Source: Candidatus Thorarchaeota archaeon MP8T_1
GTDB lineage: Archaea > Asgardarchaeota > Thorarchaeia > Thorarchaeales > Thorarchaeaceae
Assembly (NCBI GenBank): GCA_002825465.1
Contig: PJER01000007.1
Coordinates: 1-64,000 of the forward strand
DNA: 64,000 nt
Direction of reading: 5' to 3'
Shown here: positions 36,455 through 45,599 of the stretch, in pieces
Layout of the letters: every line of letters starts with the position of its first letter
Position numbering within the stretch: the first letter of the stretch is position 1
Translations under genes and position numbers: made by a program
Notes under the pieces: generated by a model
The model's input: only the letters and a program-made list of their open reading frames with translations
What the model was told of the DNA's origin: nothing
The model's database searches: none

Positions 36455-37501
36455 TTGGGAGACTTGGAGGATGTTGTTAGTCGTAAGTATTTACTGATTG
36501 ACACATGGGATGTGCGACACCAACACCTCCTGATAGCTGGTTTCAGTATTCTCATGTTTATCATCTATTTTGCTTTCATGTGGCTATTATGTTCTCTAAC
36601 CCCGAGTATTACTACAGCACTCCTCCTACTAGGTTCTCAAATTGGTCTTGGTCTTCCTGCAACCCGGGCTTTCTATGATTTTGGAGTTTCAACCCGTGGG
36701 ATGCTTAAATTCTATGATGCCGGTGTATTAGGACCTGATATTGAAACTGAGGATCTAAGGATTGCTGCTGGCGATGTTCCGCTCCTCTTCGAACGATTTG
36801 AGTATCTCATTAGGAAATATGATTCTGGGGCGTTAGATGACTTAAATGATATTGCATGGTTTGTAATTGTTGTTTGGGCAGTGATTTCATCAGCAGGAAT
36901 CTTTACCACAATTGCAGGATTTCCAATCTGCACTCTCGGGTCCTTCATTTTGATTATCACATGTTTTGTAAGTTATATTAGTGGCTACAGAACAATTCAA
37001 GGATTTTCTTTTGAAGAAGACCTCCACCATCTTGAGTATTACATTAGTAGATCTATCAAGAAGATTGACAAAGTTCTCCCTGACGCGAATGGTATCGTGA
37101 TCTTACAGGTAACGAAACGCGGGAAGCAAATGGTTTTGATTGATATCATTGTTGAATTCAAATTGGTAAAAACATCAGTCATCGAATATCATCTTGGATT
37201 ATCGACACAACAGCAAGAGCGGTTCATAATTTTTCTACCTCCTTCCTTTATTGATGCTGCTTATTCGAAGATTAAGAAATTGCCACCTTTAAAAGACTCT
37301 AATTGGACCATTGAGCAGATTACTACGCAATCTGGGAGAATTCTCCGAATTGTCAATTCAGAAAGTAGATTGTGTATCTGTGATCGTTCAACATTTGTGA
37401 CTAATCCTGAAGCTGTTGAAAGATTTACCCAGCCTGCAAGTGAAGCTCTGAAAGAGATTACATCTATCTTAGCAGGAGTATTAGAAGAGAAAAAAGGGTA
37501 A
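36455..37501 (+). CDS. Uncharacterised four-span membrane protein, 348 aa
   Basis: Two spans lie near residues 25-65 (HLLIAGFSILMFIIYFAFMW, ITTALLLLGSQIGLGL) and two near 130-175 (IAWFVIVVWAVISSAGIF, LGSFILIITCFVSYISG). A cytosolic C-terminal domain of about 170 residues follows, rich in beta strands (GIVILQVTKRGKQMVLIDIIVEF). No family recognised. TTG start after GAGGTTAAGGA. The following gene on the same strand is also unknown and might be related in function. Confidence 0.55.
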   Translation: MGDLEDVVSRKYLLIDTWDVRHQHLLIAGFSILMFIIYFAFMWLLCSLTPSITTALLLLGSQIGLGLPATRAFYDFGVSTRGMLKFYDAGVLGPDIETEDLRIAAGDVPLLFERFEYLIRKYDSGALDDLNDIAWFVIVVWAVISSAGIFTTIAGFPICTLGSFILIITCFVSYISGYRTIQGFSFEEDLHHLEYYISRSIKKIDKVLPDANGIVILQVTKRGKQMVLIDIIVEFKLVKTSVIEYHLGLSTQQQERFIIFLPPSFIDAAYSKIKKLPPLKDSNWTIEQITTQSGRILRIVNSESRLCICDRSTFVTNPEAVERFTQPASEALKEITSILAGVLEEKKG

Positions 37502-37577
37502 ATTTTGCTTGATAGTATCGATATTCATAATAGCGTATGCGTGTGAGAATCATCTAGAACTTACCTGATGGAGGAAC

Positions 37578-38921
37578 ATGCTATTGAAAGTCAAGCTTAA
37601 AGTGGAACGCAAGTGGCTTGACCTAGAAAAGAAAAGCATGTCTAAAATGCGCCGTAATTATGAGGAGTGGGAACGTGAAACTCTTCAAAAGGCAAAAGAT
37701 GCAGCAGATTTACGAGACCTTCGGCAAGTCTTCTATGAACTTGGAGATCGTTGGGAATTTGACCAAGCCACTGGAGCCTGGCTAGAAGGGAGTGAACCTC
37801 TTGATACAATTGGATTAATTCTTCGAATGCCTGGATTAAAATCGAACAAGGAACGATACGTCGTATATGCAGTGATGGCCTATTCCAAGGGTTTGACCAA
37901 TCAATTTGATCATCTTGGAGATAAAGAACGCATCATAATAGAAAGAGACTGTGTGACCAATCAAATCCAGTGCTGGTCTACAACCGGTCATGGTTTAATG
38001 GATCTATTCCCGACTGACCTGACAGAATTCGGTTCTATTGACAATGCATTGGATTCTGCACATCTTGTTGCGCAACCTGGAGACCATGCTCTTCGAATTG
38101 AAACTCCCTCTGCATATGGTTTTCTAAATAGAATTATCAAACGTCTTTGGGATATCGCTGGTGGTACAAAATCATTCCATACCAAAATGATCGATATGCT
38201 CACAGCTGATGATATTGAGGATTCGTTGGATTTCAAGTTCCATAGGTATGCAACAGCAGTCATAGAATTGGATAGGATGTGGCGTGTCCTATCTGGAAGT
38301 GCTGTCGAGTGGGCTAAAGAACGAGTCCTAGATAAGATTCCTGATCATATTGAGGAGCGAGATCGCAAAACATTGCGAATGATTGAAGGATTATTACATA
38401 TACTATGGTTTCATCCGCCCTTTGCACAATTACATCCCATTGAGGTCGTATATGAAGAACTCCTGACGGAGCCTACTCCCACTGAGACACAGCGATTATT
38501 GATTCCGTTATTAGGTGAATTAGTATATTCTCTTACTGATATTATCGAGAAAGCAAAATATCTCAAATGGAAGAGTGTTATTGATCGTAAGAGCTTCAGC
38601 AAGAGTGATGTTTTCAGAGGACTTGATCTGTCAAGCATTGAACGTGAGGCATTTGCAGCTGCATTGGAGGACATCCTAAAAGAGCATACACTGTCCTACA
38701 TTGGTTACCCAGAACAAGCAACCATGAAGAATAAAGTCATGCGAGTTGCCCTTGGCTCAGTTATTCTTCCAATGCGTTTACTCTCATCCTTTGCGCAAAC
38801 GGTTCGAGCCCCAATCTTTAGACTTCTAGCTAAGATAAAGAATAGGACTCCTGAAAAAGAAGATGAACCCAAAGAGAAAGATACAGATGAGACAGAATCA
38901 TCTACATCGGAGCCTTCTTGA
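37578..38921 (+). CDS. Uncharacterised 447-aa soluble protein with acidic tail
   Basis: No family recognised. Residues 1-50 are basic helix (KVKLKVERKWLDLEKKSM). A mixed domain (about 60-170) with RERYVVYAVMAYSKG-like and IQCWSTTGHGLMDLFP segments follows, then a long all-helical region to about 420. The tail is KNRTPEKEDEPKEKDTDE-like and low complexity. A short hydrophobic stretch near 390-405 is too weak to call a membrane span. GGAGGA precedes the ATG. Its end overlaps the convergent HAD gene by 20 bases. Confidence 0.55.
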   Translation: MLLKVKLKVERKWLDLEKKSMSKMRRNYEEWERETLQKAKDAADLRDLRQVFYELGDRWEFDQATGAWLEGSEPLDTIGLILRMPGLKSNKERYVVYAVMAYSKGLTNQFDHLGDKERIIIERDCVTNQIQCWSTTGHGLMDLFPTDLTEFGSIDNALDSAHLVAQPGDHALRIETPSAYGFLNRIIKRLWDIAGGTKSFHTKMIDMLTADDIEDSLDFKFHRYATAVIELDRMWRVLSGSAVEWAKERVLDKIPDHIEERDRKTLRMIEGLLHILWFHPPFAQLHPIEVVYEELLTEPTPTETQRLLIPLLGELVYSLTDIIEKAKYLKWKSVIDRKSFSKSDVFRGLDLSSIEREAFAAALEDILKEHTLSYIGYPEQATMKNKVMRVALGSVILPMRLLSSFAQTVRAPIFRLLAKIKNRTPEKEDEPKEKDTDETESSTSEPS

Positions 38922-39672
38922 AATGATCAAGTAAATCAGTGATTCTCTCGATAATCATAATCCCATCGGGAGCTTGCTTTTTCTCCTCTGAATCTGCCCA
39001 TATTGTAAGTATCGGAAACATCTCCGCACGCATCGATGCTTCTACATCAGCATTAACAAGATTTCCAACATAAGCGCAGAGTCTAGGATTCACATTAATT
39101 TCCTCAGCCGATTTTAGCAATGTGAAAGGATTTGGTTTGGCATAACCTGGTGTTCCTGAATATTGTATACTGGAAAGCAAGTGCGAAATTCCCCACTCCT
39201 TTAGTAATGGTTCCGGATTTGTCTGACGTCGTGAACAGATTCCAAGTGTGTATCCTCTATTATGAAGCTCTTCAAAGGTCCTCTTTGCACCATCAATGAT
39301 TTTTTCAAAACTAAGTTCGCCTACTTCTCTCCATCCTAACTCGAACTGTAATATTTGCTCATCTGTTACATTATCGAATCCTAGATCTAAGAAGAATGTT
39401 CGATTTATCTCAGTCCAATCATTGGGGTCGTTTCCCCAATGGATTCCTACATCATTTTCGGAAACATACTTCTTCAATATCTCATTTGATGCTTGAAAAG
39501 CAGCGTTAATTTCATCATCACTTATGTTAGATAGGTCAACTCCAGCTCTACCGGAAGTCTCTCTACAAAATGATATGATATCAGTTCTTGTCTTTGTAAT
39601 CGTATGATGTAGATCAAATATGATTGCACGAATTTGATTTATTCTGGATTGGAGTGTGTCTTCGATAGGCAT
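38902..39672 (-). CDS. HAD-superfamily hydrolase with altered motif I
   Basis: HAD layout is clear: motif I IIFDLHHTITKTRTD (residues about 17-31), motif II GICSRRQ, motif III Lys in GYAKPNPFTLLKSAEEI, motif IV YVGNLVNADVEASMRAEM. The second acid of DxD is His (DLH), and motif II Ser/Thr is shifted. This would impair phosphatase chemistry, though dehalogenase-like and other HAD enzymes tolerate changes there. Length 256 is normal for a C1-capped enzyme. Confidence 0.75.
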   Translation of the reverse strand: MPIEDTLQSRINQIRAIIFDLHHTITKTRTDIISFCRETSGRAGVDLSNISDDEINAAFQASNEILKKYVSENDVGIHWGNDPNDWTEINRTFFLDLGFDNVTDEQILQFELGWREVGELSFEKIIDGAKRTFEELHNRGYTLGICSRRQTNPEPLLKEWGISHLLSSIQYSGTPGYAKPNPFTLLKSAEEINVNPRLCAYVGNLVNADVEASMRAEMFPILTIWADSEEKKQAPDGIMIIERITDLLDHFKKAPM

Positions 39673-39825
39673 GATGGCTCGAAAAACCCTTTTCCAATAA
39701 AAATGAATCCTCTCCTTAATCTAATATGATTTATAGCGTTATAATCTTCCATAAACCTTCTTTTACCATTTAGAGATTTATGAGCTGCTTTTTCTATCAT
39801 AAATTTACGTTGCTCTTCAAGTTTC

Positions 39826-39834
39826 ATTATATAC
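39826..39834 (+). promoter_or_regulatory. TATA-like box before the secreted protein gene
   Basis: ATTATATAC lies about 36 bases before the ATG at 39866, a good distance for an archaeal promoter with a short leader that still includes GGTGA at 39857-39861. Confidence 0.35.
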
Positions 39835-39865
39835 CCTCACGATGCGGAGTTGGGTAGGTGATCTA

Positions 39866-40750
39866 ATGCAGATACACAGGAACGTAATAATTGCCCTGAT
39901 GGCTGTTGCAATGTTGGGAATATCCCTTCCCGCAGCTTCAGCACAGAGCCACCCCCTACAGTACAATCATTCTGCAGGTATTGTGACACTTAGTACAGAT
40001 GAACTCACCATCAAGGTTGTTGGTGCTAACGACCAACCACACTTTCATTGGTGGAGTACAACAAATCCAGAAATCGATTATCACATGAGATTTCTAAGTA
40101 TCTTCGAAGTAGAAGATGTCAATGAGAATGGGGTCTACGATCAAGGTGTAGATACTCTTGTCAACCCCAAGTTCACATTGCCAACAACAGATTGGGAGTT
40201 CAGCGGTTTTGAGACTGAAACTGAAGATGGAAACATTACAGCTGTTCATTTCAATTTCACTTCGGTAGCTGATGTCTATGTTCAGATTTTAGTCCACATT
40301 GATATGAACAATCCAAATGAGATCAAATTCGATCTTGTTATTGATGGATGGAATTGGACTCGTGATGATTCACTACTGGTCTTCCAGTTTGTCATTACTG
40401 AGAGCAATCATGGTAGTGGAGGATCAGAAAATGCGCCTCAGAATTTCCACAAGACTGAGACCAAGTTTGAATTCTCCAATGGTTACATGGAGTACGAACC
40501 TACTGCTCTTGCTGCTCAGAATCAACTAAATGTTTCAGCAAGCTATGGTGAGGGTACTGGTCTTCATGCTGGGGAATCAGTCTTTCTCTCATTTCCATAC
40601 TTTGGAAATGAAACACTATTCTATGATCCAATCCTAGGTATCAACTCTGATAGTTCAGTATCTCTCCTTGACACACCAACACTCTACTTGGTTGTTGGAG
40701 TTATCGGAATAATTGCTCTAGTAGCTATTGTTCTGAAAGTTAGGAAATAA
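39866..40750 (+). CDS. Secreted, C-terminally anchored protein
   Basis: A signal peptide (IIALMAVAMLGISLPAASAQ, cleavage likely after ASA) is followed by about 240 residues of beta-rich sequence with several N-x-S/T sites (HFNFTS, GWNWTR, LNVSAS) and a C-terminal span (LYLVVGVIGIIALVAIVLKVRK). So the protein is exported and anchored by its C-terminus. No family recognised; the DVNENGVYDQGVDTL stretch may bind calcium. An upstream ATG at 39842 lacks a ribosome site; GGTGA supports 39866. Confidence 0.7.
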   Translation: MQIHRNVIIALMAVAMLGISLPAASAQSHPLQYNHSAGIVTLSTDELTIKVVGANDQPHFHWWSTTNPEIDYHMRFLSIFEVEDVNENGVYDQGVDTLVNPKFTLPTTDWEFSGFETETEDGNITAVHFNFTSVADVYVQILVHIDMNNPNEIKFDLVIDGWNWTRDDSLLVFQFVITESNHGSGGSENAPQNFHKTETKFEFSNGYMEYEPTALAAQNQLNVSASYGEGTGLHAGESVFLSFPYFGNETLFYDPILGINSDSSVSLLDTPTLYLVVGVIGIIALVAIVLKVRK

Positions 40751-40757
40751 AATTCCA

Positions 40758-40790
40758 GGGAGGTGAAATACCTCCCTCTCTTTTTCTTTA
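40758..40790 (+). terminator. Terminator of the secreted protein gene
   Basis: Stem GGGAGGT / ACCTCCC (40758-40776) with a 5-base loop, followed by TCTCTTTTTCTTT. Confidence 0.75.
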
Positions 40791-40820
40791 TTCCACTCTA
40801 AAAGTCAAGTGGTTACATTT

Positions 40821-40853
40821 CAAAAAAAAGAGGAAGAAGAGGGCAAGATGCCC
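40821..40853 (-). terminator. Terminator of the lamin-tail/gluzincin gene
   Basis: On the minus strand the stem GGGCA / TGCCC (40841-40853) is followed by a C/T tract and eight T. Confidence 0.65.
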
Positions 40854-40861
40854 CCTTTTTA

Positions 40862-43768
40862 CTAATCATCTTCAGACCATATGAAAAGTATCATACCATC
40901 AATTGAACCTGGCTCGATGACTATGGTCACTACTGACACTGATGAAACACCTATGCCTATAGAATAGCCTCCGATACCATCTGCAATAAATGGGCTATAG
41001 ACCCCGTCAATATACATTGAGATAGTAAGATCTACAACGGTTGAATTGACCCAGAAATTAGTACTAGATGGCAAAATAGAACAATTGATGAAAAGTGTAC
41101 CACTTCCGTAATATGGTATTGGTAGTCCATAGTATTCAATCGCATAAAGCGTATACCAGAGTGGTTTTTCGAAGGATGTCCCATCAAGTGAATCCTCGAC
41201 ATGTAGGAGTTCTCCGATTGCATATTCTCCTTCATAGATAACTCGTAGTATGTATCCCTCTTCTGACCAATCTGGATCAAGTGGTGTTGGAACGCTAAGA
41301 GTTCTTGGCCAGTCTCCCATTGTGTAGTCTCCGACTGTGGTACGAATTGGAGCTGTAGGATCTGTAGCCACATAGAGTTCCATATTCCAATCTGCAGCCA
41401 TTGTGTACTCTGGGAGAACATTGAGGATATACTCGAACGCTGATGCATTTGATGGCATCGTGGTGAACCATCTATCTCCAGTGGTTCTACACTGAATTGA
41501 ATACTGCGGCACCAACTCACCATATTCGTGATGTTGTGGATGGTCAAAGTCATATCCATCAGGGAGATATGCTATGTCTTCTATTGTGCCATGGATAAGA
41601 GACTCAGGCGTAGATTGCCTGATGGTTATGTTGTAGATTCCCAATGGCCATGTCCCATCTGGATCAATTGGTATAGTATATGGATTCGCTTCGGTAACTT
41701 GAAGGTTTGAAACATTCACTATCATTTCATCGCCAAAAGTAATGAAAATATCAAAGAAGCTATCGATGAACCATGGATCTGGTAGGTCGATGGCAATAAG
41801 ATGTTCCCATGTATCAATTGTGTAGTTTAATTCAAAGGTTACCCACCATGGATAATCATGGAGGTCTGTGAAGTTCCAGAATCCTGGTGGTAATTTGAAT
41901 GGCACTGGAATACCCGGTGTCAATGGTTGTGGACCAATTGGAGTCACTGGTGTTAGAGTCATATTGATGTGTTTTACTCCACCTGTTGAAACCAATGTCT
42001 TGATCACAATGACTTCTACCAATGTTTTATTGTGTGCACCTGGATTTACAGGCCAAGGTGCTGATGTGCCAGAATAGGTTCTTGGACAGTTATCTGCCTG
42101 TTCACGTGAACCATCAGAATAGACATAGATTATGGTAATCTTCCAGACTGAACCCGGTTCGGTTTTGAAGTCTATGGTAAATGGTTCGTTGCTATTGACA
42201 TCGATTCTCTCAACACCTGCTCCACTAGGAACAACACCAATCGAGTCTCCCGTCTGAGTACCTGACCATGTCACATTGACATGACCTACCCTCTCTGGTA
42301 CTCCATTGTCGGTGATTGCACCACTCATCATCCAGGCATGGAACATTGCCAGTAGAGTCTCCCATGGGAGTCCAAGCACTTGAGATGCTGCTTCTTCCGG
42401 ACTAACATCGAGGGAATCATTGCCAAAGTTATCCCTAGCTCTATCAAAGATCTCCTTGACCTTATCCTCACCAAAGGTCTCACTTATCCATTTGAAGAAC
42501 AAGTAAGAGCCCATGTAATCTGAATACCCGCCACCCCAACCTATTGTTACACTTCTGTTGAGGTCCGTGTAATGAGCGAACCAGTTGTGGTCTCCAACCC
42601 GTTTGAATTCATCCTGAATCTGTGCGTTGGTCAGATTGTAATTTGCCTTTGTAGATTCAATACCCCAGTATGTGGCTTGTCCTTCAATATACCACTTGTT
42701 TGCCATAGGTGCATGGTCTTGATTGCCATCTCCTGTATTCTCTACTTTAAATTGGAAAGCATGCATGAGTTCATGCTCACACACATACTTCAGATCTATC
42801 AGACTTGCAATTGTTCCAAGTTTGATCACTATCTCACCTTTTGTGTTACAGCTACCAATTGCTTCGGTAGTTGTTCCCTGAGAAACAGTGACATTGATTC
42901 TGCCTGGTTTGTAGGTTGCAGGACCTCGATCAAAGCCTTTCTCTTCGTAGAATTTGAGGCTGAATTGAATGTGCTCTTTGATGGCTTGAATTGTAGCAGC
43001 ATTCACGCCAGCGGCGGGAAAGACATCGATTGTTTCATTCTTATCCACTGTCTTTGAGTCATCAATGCCTAAGAAAGAATACTGCGCTTTCACTCCTGAT
43101 GTAATGATTATGTAGTATGGAATACTTGTTCCTTCAGTTGTGAATGCATATTGATTGGGATTTCCAGGGGTGGTCAAGGAAGGAAGCCAGGCTGATGTAT
43201 TTGTCTTATCTTGTCCAAAATATGAAAGTGAACCAGAATGTCCAGCTGGTAATGAAGGACCATCATCATCTCCGTTCCACTCATCATAGACTTCATCTCC
43301 ATTTCCTCCTCCATATCGCATGAAGTGAATGATTTCGTTTGACTCATCGAACACTGCAATTTCATCTCCCTCTGGGTCAAGAATCCTATTGGACCTTCCA
43401 AGGTAGATAGTTGCAGTACCATCTGAGGCATCAACATCCTCAGTTCCTGTTCCCGTGTATATTACAATGAAGTCCTCTGCATCCACATTGATGATTGATG
43501 GAAGAGCAATTCTTCCTTCTTCATCGAATGTAGTTATCTGCCATCCCTGAATCGTTGTTTCAGAGTAGGATGCAGAGATATAGATTTCAAAATACTCCTG
43601 ATCTACAGTCAATGTTGAATTCATGTGAACCTCATTGATCCATGCATCCCCATTGAAGGTAGATTCTGCTGGTGGAGCTTGTGGTAATCCAAGAATGAAC
43701 AATACACCCACTACACCTGCAGTAATTAGAATAATACCTAGTATGGCGGCTTTGATTTTTGTATCCAA
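40862..43768 (-). CDS. Exported multidomain protein: lamin-tail domain plus HEXXH metallopeptidase
   Basis: An N-terminal hydrophobic segment (AAILGIILITAGVVGVLFILGL) exports or anchors the 968-residue protein. Residues about 38-200 look like a lamin-tail (LTD) domain (WINEVHMNST, EYFEIYISAS, GWQITTF, ILDPEGDEIAVFDES). The catalytic block is EHELMHAFQ (H332, H336), with E362 in WYIEGQATYWG as third ligand: a gluzincin layout. About 450 further residues form beta-rich, Pro- and Trp-rich domains with many N-glycosylation sites. Probably a cell-surface protease. No adjacent export gene. Confidence 0.7.
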   Translation of the reverse strand: MDTKIKAAILGIILITAGVVGVLFILGLPQAPPAESTFNGDAWINEVHMNSTLTVDQEYFEIYISASYSETTIQGWQITTFDEEGRIALPSIINVDAEDFIVIYTGTGTEDVDASDGTATIYLGRSNRILDPEGDEIAVFDESNEIIHFMRYGGGNGDEVYDEWNGDDDGPSLPAGHSGSLSYFGQDKTNTSAWLPSLTTPGNPNQYAFTTEGTSIPYYIIITSGVKAQYSFLGIDDSKTVDKNETIDVFPAAGVNAATIQAIKEHIQFSLKFYEEKGFDRGPATYKPGRINVTVSQGTTTEAIGSCNTKGEIVIKLGTIASLIDLKYVCEHELMHAFQFKVENTGDGNQDHAPMANKWYIEGQATYWGIESTKANYNLTNAQIQDEFKRVGDHNWFAHYTDLNRSVTIGWGGGYSDYMGSYLFFKWISETFGEDKVKEIFDRARDNFGNDSLDVSPEEAASQVLGLPWETLLAMFHAWMMSGAITDNGVPERVGHVNVTWSGTQTGDSIGVVPSGAGVERIDVNSNEPFTIDFKTEPGSVWKITIIYVYSDGSREQADNCPRTYSGTSAPWPVNPGAHNKTLVEVIVIKTLVSTGGVKHINMTLTPVTPIGPQPLTPGIPVPFKLPPGFWNFTDLHDYPWWVTFELNYTIDTWEHLIAIDLPDPWFIDSFFDIFITFGDEMIVNVSNLQVTEANPYTIPIDPDGTWPLGIYNITIRQSTPESLIHGTIEDIAYLPDGYDFDHPQHHEYGELVPQYSIQCRTTGDRWFTTMPSNASAFEYILNVLPEYTMAADWNMELYVATDPTAPIRTTVGDYTMGDWPRTLSVPTPLDPDWSEEGYILRVIYEGEYAIGELLHVEDSLDGTSFEKPLWYTLYAIEYYGLPIPYYGSGTLFINCSILPSSTNFWVNSTVVDLTISMYIDGVYSPFIADGIGGYSIGIGVSSVSVVTIVIEPGSIDGMILFIWSEDD

Positions 43769-43907
43769 CTTCTAACCTCCAGACTTAACGCGATTATCAA
43801 ATGATTTGGTATTCGAGTACTTTAGCATTGCTGTAAATTTCTCCAGAAGTTGTTACTTCGGTATACTCAATAGGAACAATTTAGTTGCAGAATCTGTACC
43901 TGATTTA

Positions 43908-45116
43908 ATGAGGAGGTCTAGAGCTATTACAAGAATTGGGATAATTGGCAACGGGGTGGCAGCAACTACTGCCATTCGAGAGATCCGAAACCGTGACAAG
44001 GAAGTCGAAATTGATGTATTTACAGATGAAAGACATCCTTACTATCCACGACCAAATCTGATTGAACTTGTTGCAAAAAGGAAGACCATAAAGGAAACGA
44101 TCAGGTATGATCTTGATTGGTATGAAGAGAACGATGTTGATCTGATGCTCTCCACTCCAGTTTTTCAGATTGATACAAAGACAAAGACAGTGATATCAAC
44201 CTCTCAAGACCACGGGAAATATGACAAGCTCTTGATTGCTGTTGGTAGCCGACCCTTCGTACCTCCCTTTGAAGGACTTGATAAAAACAATGTCCATGTC
44301 ATTCGCACACTCGATGATGCTCTTGATATTAGAGAAGCTGTCAAAGGTGCAGGTCGAGAGATTGTCATAGGTGGCGGGATTTTAGGTATAGAGCTTGCCG
44401 CTGCTATGAAAGCAGTGGGTGGTGAACCGATAGTTGTAAGCAATGAAGACCGACTTCTTCCACTTCAGCTCGATGACCAAGGAAGTAGAGTTCTGACCAA
44501 GAGAATTGAGAAAATGGGTATAACAGTACTCTTCGGATATGATTGTAGAGCAATCACTGGTGATGATAATGCAGAAGGAATTGTTTCTGCAAATGGTGAT
44601 TCGATTAATGGAGACCTCGTTGTTATTGCAACTGGAGTCCGATCGAACACGATTATTGCAAAGAACTCCGGTATTAGTTACAAGAAAGCAATAGATGTTG
44701 ACCAATACATGCAGACCTCAGTCAAGGATATTTTTGCTGCTGGTGATTGTATGGAATTCAAAGGACAATGGTTCGGTATAATTCCTTGGGCAACTGCAAC
44801 AGCACGAATAGCAGCTCAGAACATGCTTGATTTCGGAAGTGCGAAGTTCGAAGGGGTAACACCTTCTAACCAGTTGCAAGTGGCGGGTATAGACCTTACA
44901 AGCATCGGTCTGATTCATCCCGATTCTCCAGATTATGAGATCCTTGTTTCAGTAGATAACGAGAATGGGAGATACTTCAAGGCAGTTCTCAAGGATGATG
45001 TCTTGGTTGGTGGAATAGCTCTTGGGAGCCGAAAGATTGCTATGAACCTACGGGCACATATTGTGAAAGGCGACAATATCAAAGATATAAAACAGACACT
45101 CTTTGATGAAATATAA
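43908..45116 (+). CDS. FAD/NAD(P)-dependent oxidoreductase (pyridine nucleotide-disulfide class)
   Basis: Two dinucleotide folds: FAD motif IGIIGNGVAATTAIREIR near the start, NAD motif EIVIGGGILGIELAAAMKAVGG in the middle, and the FAD-contact DIFAAGDCMEF later. The arrangement fits rubredoxin reductase or NADH oxidase-like enzymes. The frame is open to 43806, but the FAD motif places the start near ATG 43908. AGGAGGT (43911-43917) lies inside this frame and is well spaced for an ATT at 43926, so a rare start is possible. A Cys-rich protein gene is adjacent. Confidence 0.85.
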   Translation: MRRSRAITRIGIIGNGVAATTAIREIRNRDKEVEIDVFTDERHPYYPRPNLIELVAKRKTIKETIRYDLDWYEENDVDLMLSTPVFQIDTKTKTVISTSQDHGKYDKLLIAVGSRPFVPPFEGLDKNNVHVIRTLDDALDIREAVKGAGREIVIGGGILGIELAAAMKAVGGEPIVVSNEDRLLPLQLDDQGSRVLTKRIEKMGITVLFGYDCRAITGDDNAEGIVSANGDSINGDLVVIATGVRSNTIIAKNSGISYKKAIDVDQYMQTSVKDIFAAGDCMEFKGQWFGIIPWATATARIAAQNMLDFGSAKFEGVTPSNQLQVAGIDLTSIGLIHPDSPDYEILVSVDNENGRYFKAVLKDDVLVGGIALGSRKIAMNLRAHIVKGDNIKDIKQTLFDEI

Positions 45117-45122
45117 TCGACA

Positions 45123-45533
45123 TTAGATTGGACAGGCTGAATTGCTGCCATCTTTCAAAGCAACGATGATATTGTATAGACATTCGCCACAGAGTACAGA
45201 TGAGAACTGAACATTTTCTGGAGCAAGTATCTCCAATGCCTGTTTCATCTCAATCTTGTTAACGAGTTGTCCTCTTATCTTGATATTCTCTTGTTGTGAC
45301 ATGCAATAATAGTGCTCATCATCGCCTAAGTAAGCAAGGCAGAAACAGAGGTCATCCTCCTTTGTCTTGATCTTCAGAAACTCTTCTGATACATGTTCAC
45401 TACCAATCAAATCAGTATCAACATCAATCGTGACTATCTTCTTGAGATCACTATCATTGATACAGAGATGTTCACCCTCAAACTCTCTGAAACAAGGACA
45501 CTGCTTCACAAGAAATTCGCTACCCTCGATCAT
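45123..45533 (-). CDS. Cys-rich hypothetical protein, 136 aa
   Basis: About ten cysteines in recurring pairs (KQCPCFREFEGEHLC, DDLCFCLAYLGDDEHYYC, VLCGECLYN, ACPI) suggest metal or cluster binding, but the spacing fits no family I know; ferredoxin-thioredoxin reductase was considered and does not match. Soluble. AAGGGGA precedes the ATG. Convergent with the FAD oxidoreductase at a 6-base gap, so a redox partnership is possible but not shown. Confidence 0.55.
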   Translation of the reverse strand: MIEGSEFLVKQCPCFREFEGEHLCINDSDLKKIVTIDVDTDLIGSEHVSEEFLKIKTKEDDLCFCLAYLGDDEHYYCMSQQENIKIRGQLVNKIEMKQALEILAPENVQFSSVLCGECLYNIIVALKDGSNSACPI

Positions 45534-45599
45534 AACAATTCCCCTTGTAGTCTTGTCTTGATAAGAGATAGATAAGCATCACTAAGAATTGTCACTTGG

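Noticed and set aside
39639..39827. 62-aa minus-strand reading frame upstream of the HAD gene, with GAGGGT before its ATG
   Set aside because: It overlaps the HAD start, resembles nothing known, and the ribosome-like site coincides with the TATA-like element of the plus-strand gene. It could still be a small gene; support is too thin.
43806..43907. N-terminal extension of the FAD oxidoreductase
   Set aside because: The extra 34 residues are unlike any family N-terminus and precede the FAD motif without purpose; no ribosome site lies before 43806.
45123..45533. Ferredoxin-thioredoxin reductase catalytic chain
   Set aside because: It has CPC, but the downstream CPC and CHC motifs with the right spacing are missing.
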